Source: Rana temporaria (Eukaryota > Chordata > Amphibia > Anura > Ranidae). Taken from it: a stretch of 64,000 nt of DNA. The notes below the pieces were generated by a model. The model saw only the letters and a program-made list of their open reading frames with translations, searched no databases and had not been told where the DNA came from. This document shows positions 63,089-64,000 of the stretch, in pieces. The position numbers and the translations under genes were made by a program. Location of the stretch: positions 517,829,854 to 517,893,853 of the forward strand of contig NC_053490.1 in the NCBI RefSeq assembly GCF_905171775.1, written 5' to 3'. Numbering within the stretch: the first letter of the stretch is position 1; each line of letters opens with the position of its first letter.

Positions 63089-64000
63089 GTTGTGACACAC
63101 CTCTCTCCTCCCCCTCTCCTCTTCTTCCTCTTCCTCTGTGGCCTCTTCCTGTGCTGATGTGTCCTCGGAACCAGCGGGGCTCCGTAGGCGTTCAAGGGGC
63201 TACGTAGGTATGCAGGCAAAAAGATGCCATGCGGTGCTTGAGCTGGTGTGCTTGGGGGACAGGAGCCACACTGGGGCAGAGGTTCTGTCAGCTCTGCAGG
63301 GGCAGGCTCAGAGGTGGTTGAGGCCACGGCAGCTTAAGCCAGGAATGGTGGTTTGCGACAATGGCACCAACCTCCTCTCCACCCTGCGACAGGGACAACT
63401 GGCCCATGTGCCCTGTTTTGCTCATGTCCTTAACTTGGTGGTGCAGCGGTTCTTGGGCAGGTACCCGGGCTTACAGGATGTCCTGAAGCAGGCCAGGAAA
63501 CTCTGTGTGCATTTCCGACGGTCAGATAATGCCAGTGCTTGGCTGGCAGACCTCCAAAAGGAATACAACCTGCCCAAGAACCGCCTAATCTGTGACATGC
63601 CCACCAAGTGGAACTCTACGTTGGCCATGCTGCAGCTGCTGCACACGCAGCAGAGGGCCATCAATGAGTATCTGTGCCAATATGGCAGCAGGACAGGGTC
63701 AGGGGAGCTTGTTTTTTTTCCCACGCCATGATCAGGGATGCAAGCACTATCCTATCACTATTTAAGGAGGCCACGAGGATGGTGAGCAGTGACAGTGCAT
63801 GCACCAGTGACACTGTCCCTCTTATTCACCTGTTGGAGCACACGCTTCGTGGAATAATGGACAGGGCCCCTGAGGCAGAACAGAGGGAAGAAGAGGAGGA
63901 CTTCCTTACCTCTCAAGGCCCCCTTTATCCAGACAGTGTTCCTGCTTGCCCGCCTATCACACAGGAAGAGGAGGAGGAGGATTGTGTCAGCATGGAGGTG

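Larger units (their letters stand above)
60928..64000 (+). pseudogene. hAT (ZBED-type) transposase gene, broken and running off the window
   Basis: The first part (60928-61647) has the end of a BED-type zinc finger (GTTCLTRHMSTCH). After an in-frame TAA (61300) come FAVPQWQVPKRHFF and AIPALYRHVEG, then TAG (61474), then VHITADSWSS and GRYISFMGHWV, the start of the RNase-H-like catalytic core. A 1441-bp hAT element interrupts at 61648. The second part (63138-63731) has VVCDNGTNL, CFAHVLNLVVQRFL and TKWNSTLAMLQLL, typical hAT core motifs. A T8 run at 63712-63719 breaks the frame; an open acidic stretch then continues to 64000. The C-terminal dimerisation region lies outside the window. Two stops, frameshifts and an insertion make it a pseudogene. 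Confidence 0.85.

Overview
The window looks like intergenic or intronic DNA from a large, repeat-rich vertebrate genome, most likely a frog and probably a ranid. I see Tc1/mariner, hAT, L1/Tx1-type LINE and Ty3/gypsy elements, and about ten copies of GATTC-ended and TTAA-flanked non-autonomous families that I associate from memory with ranid genomes (not searched). I find no host protein-coding gene, no rRNA, no functional tRNA gene and no CRISPR array. Nearly every open frame lies in a transposon, a tandem array or a palindrome.

Layout. 1-1920: a 191-bp tandem array followed by a LINE 3' remnant. 1923-6156: two non-autonomous DNA elements carrying TTAA- and TAA-flanked palindromic MITEs. 6478-15365: a TTA-flanked MITE split by a complete, very young Ty3/gypsy retrotransposon on the minus strand (6592-15050). 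It has two 977-bp LTRs, intact gag and pol, a -1 frameshift signal, and a primer site matching tRNA-Ser(CGA) with extra complementarity to the tRNA D arm. 16672-21101: three nested layers, a GATTC element containing hAT-A, which contains hAT-B; hAT-B holds large palindromes, a TTAA MITE and a 31-bp tandem array. 21506-24835: further MITEs. 24998-27865: an hAT-like element filled with a GC-rich minisatellite and split by a solo LTR. 28900-33740: a 49-bp tandem array, repeat fragments and a Tc1 element split by a TTAA MITE.

33741-38094: an hAT element holding a 23-bp tandem array and a 5'-truncated L1/Tx1 LINE whose ORF2 has one visible break. 39554-44009: adjacent TTAA-flanked elements, one carrying an internally deleted LTR retrotransposon. 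44014-60910: mostly non-autonomous DNA transposons, one more Tc1 transposase fragment and two hammerhead-like motifs. 60928-64000: a decayed hAT/ZBED-type transposase gene interrupted by another hAT element and running off the window.

How it works together: this is layered transposon history rather than a cellular pathway. The only part that looks functionally intact is the gypsy element, in which LTR promoter, tRNA primer site, gag, frameshift site, pol and polypurine tract are in the expected order. Target-site duplications (TTAA, TTA/TAA, TA, 8-bp, 5-bp, 4-bp) date many insertions relative to each other, and several paralogous empty sites are present in the same window.
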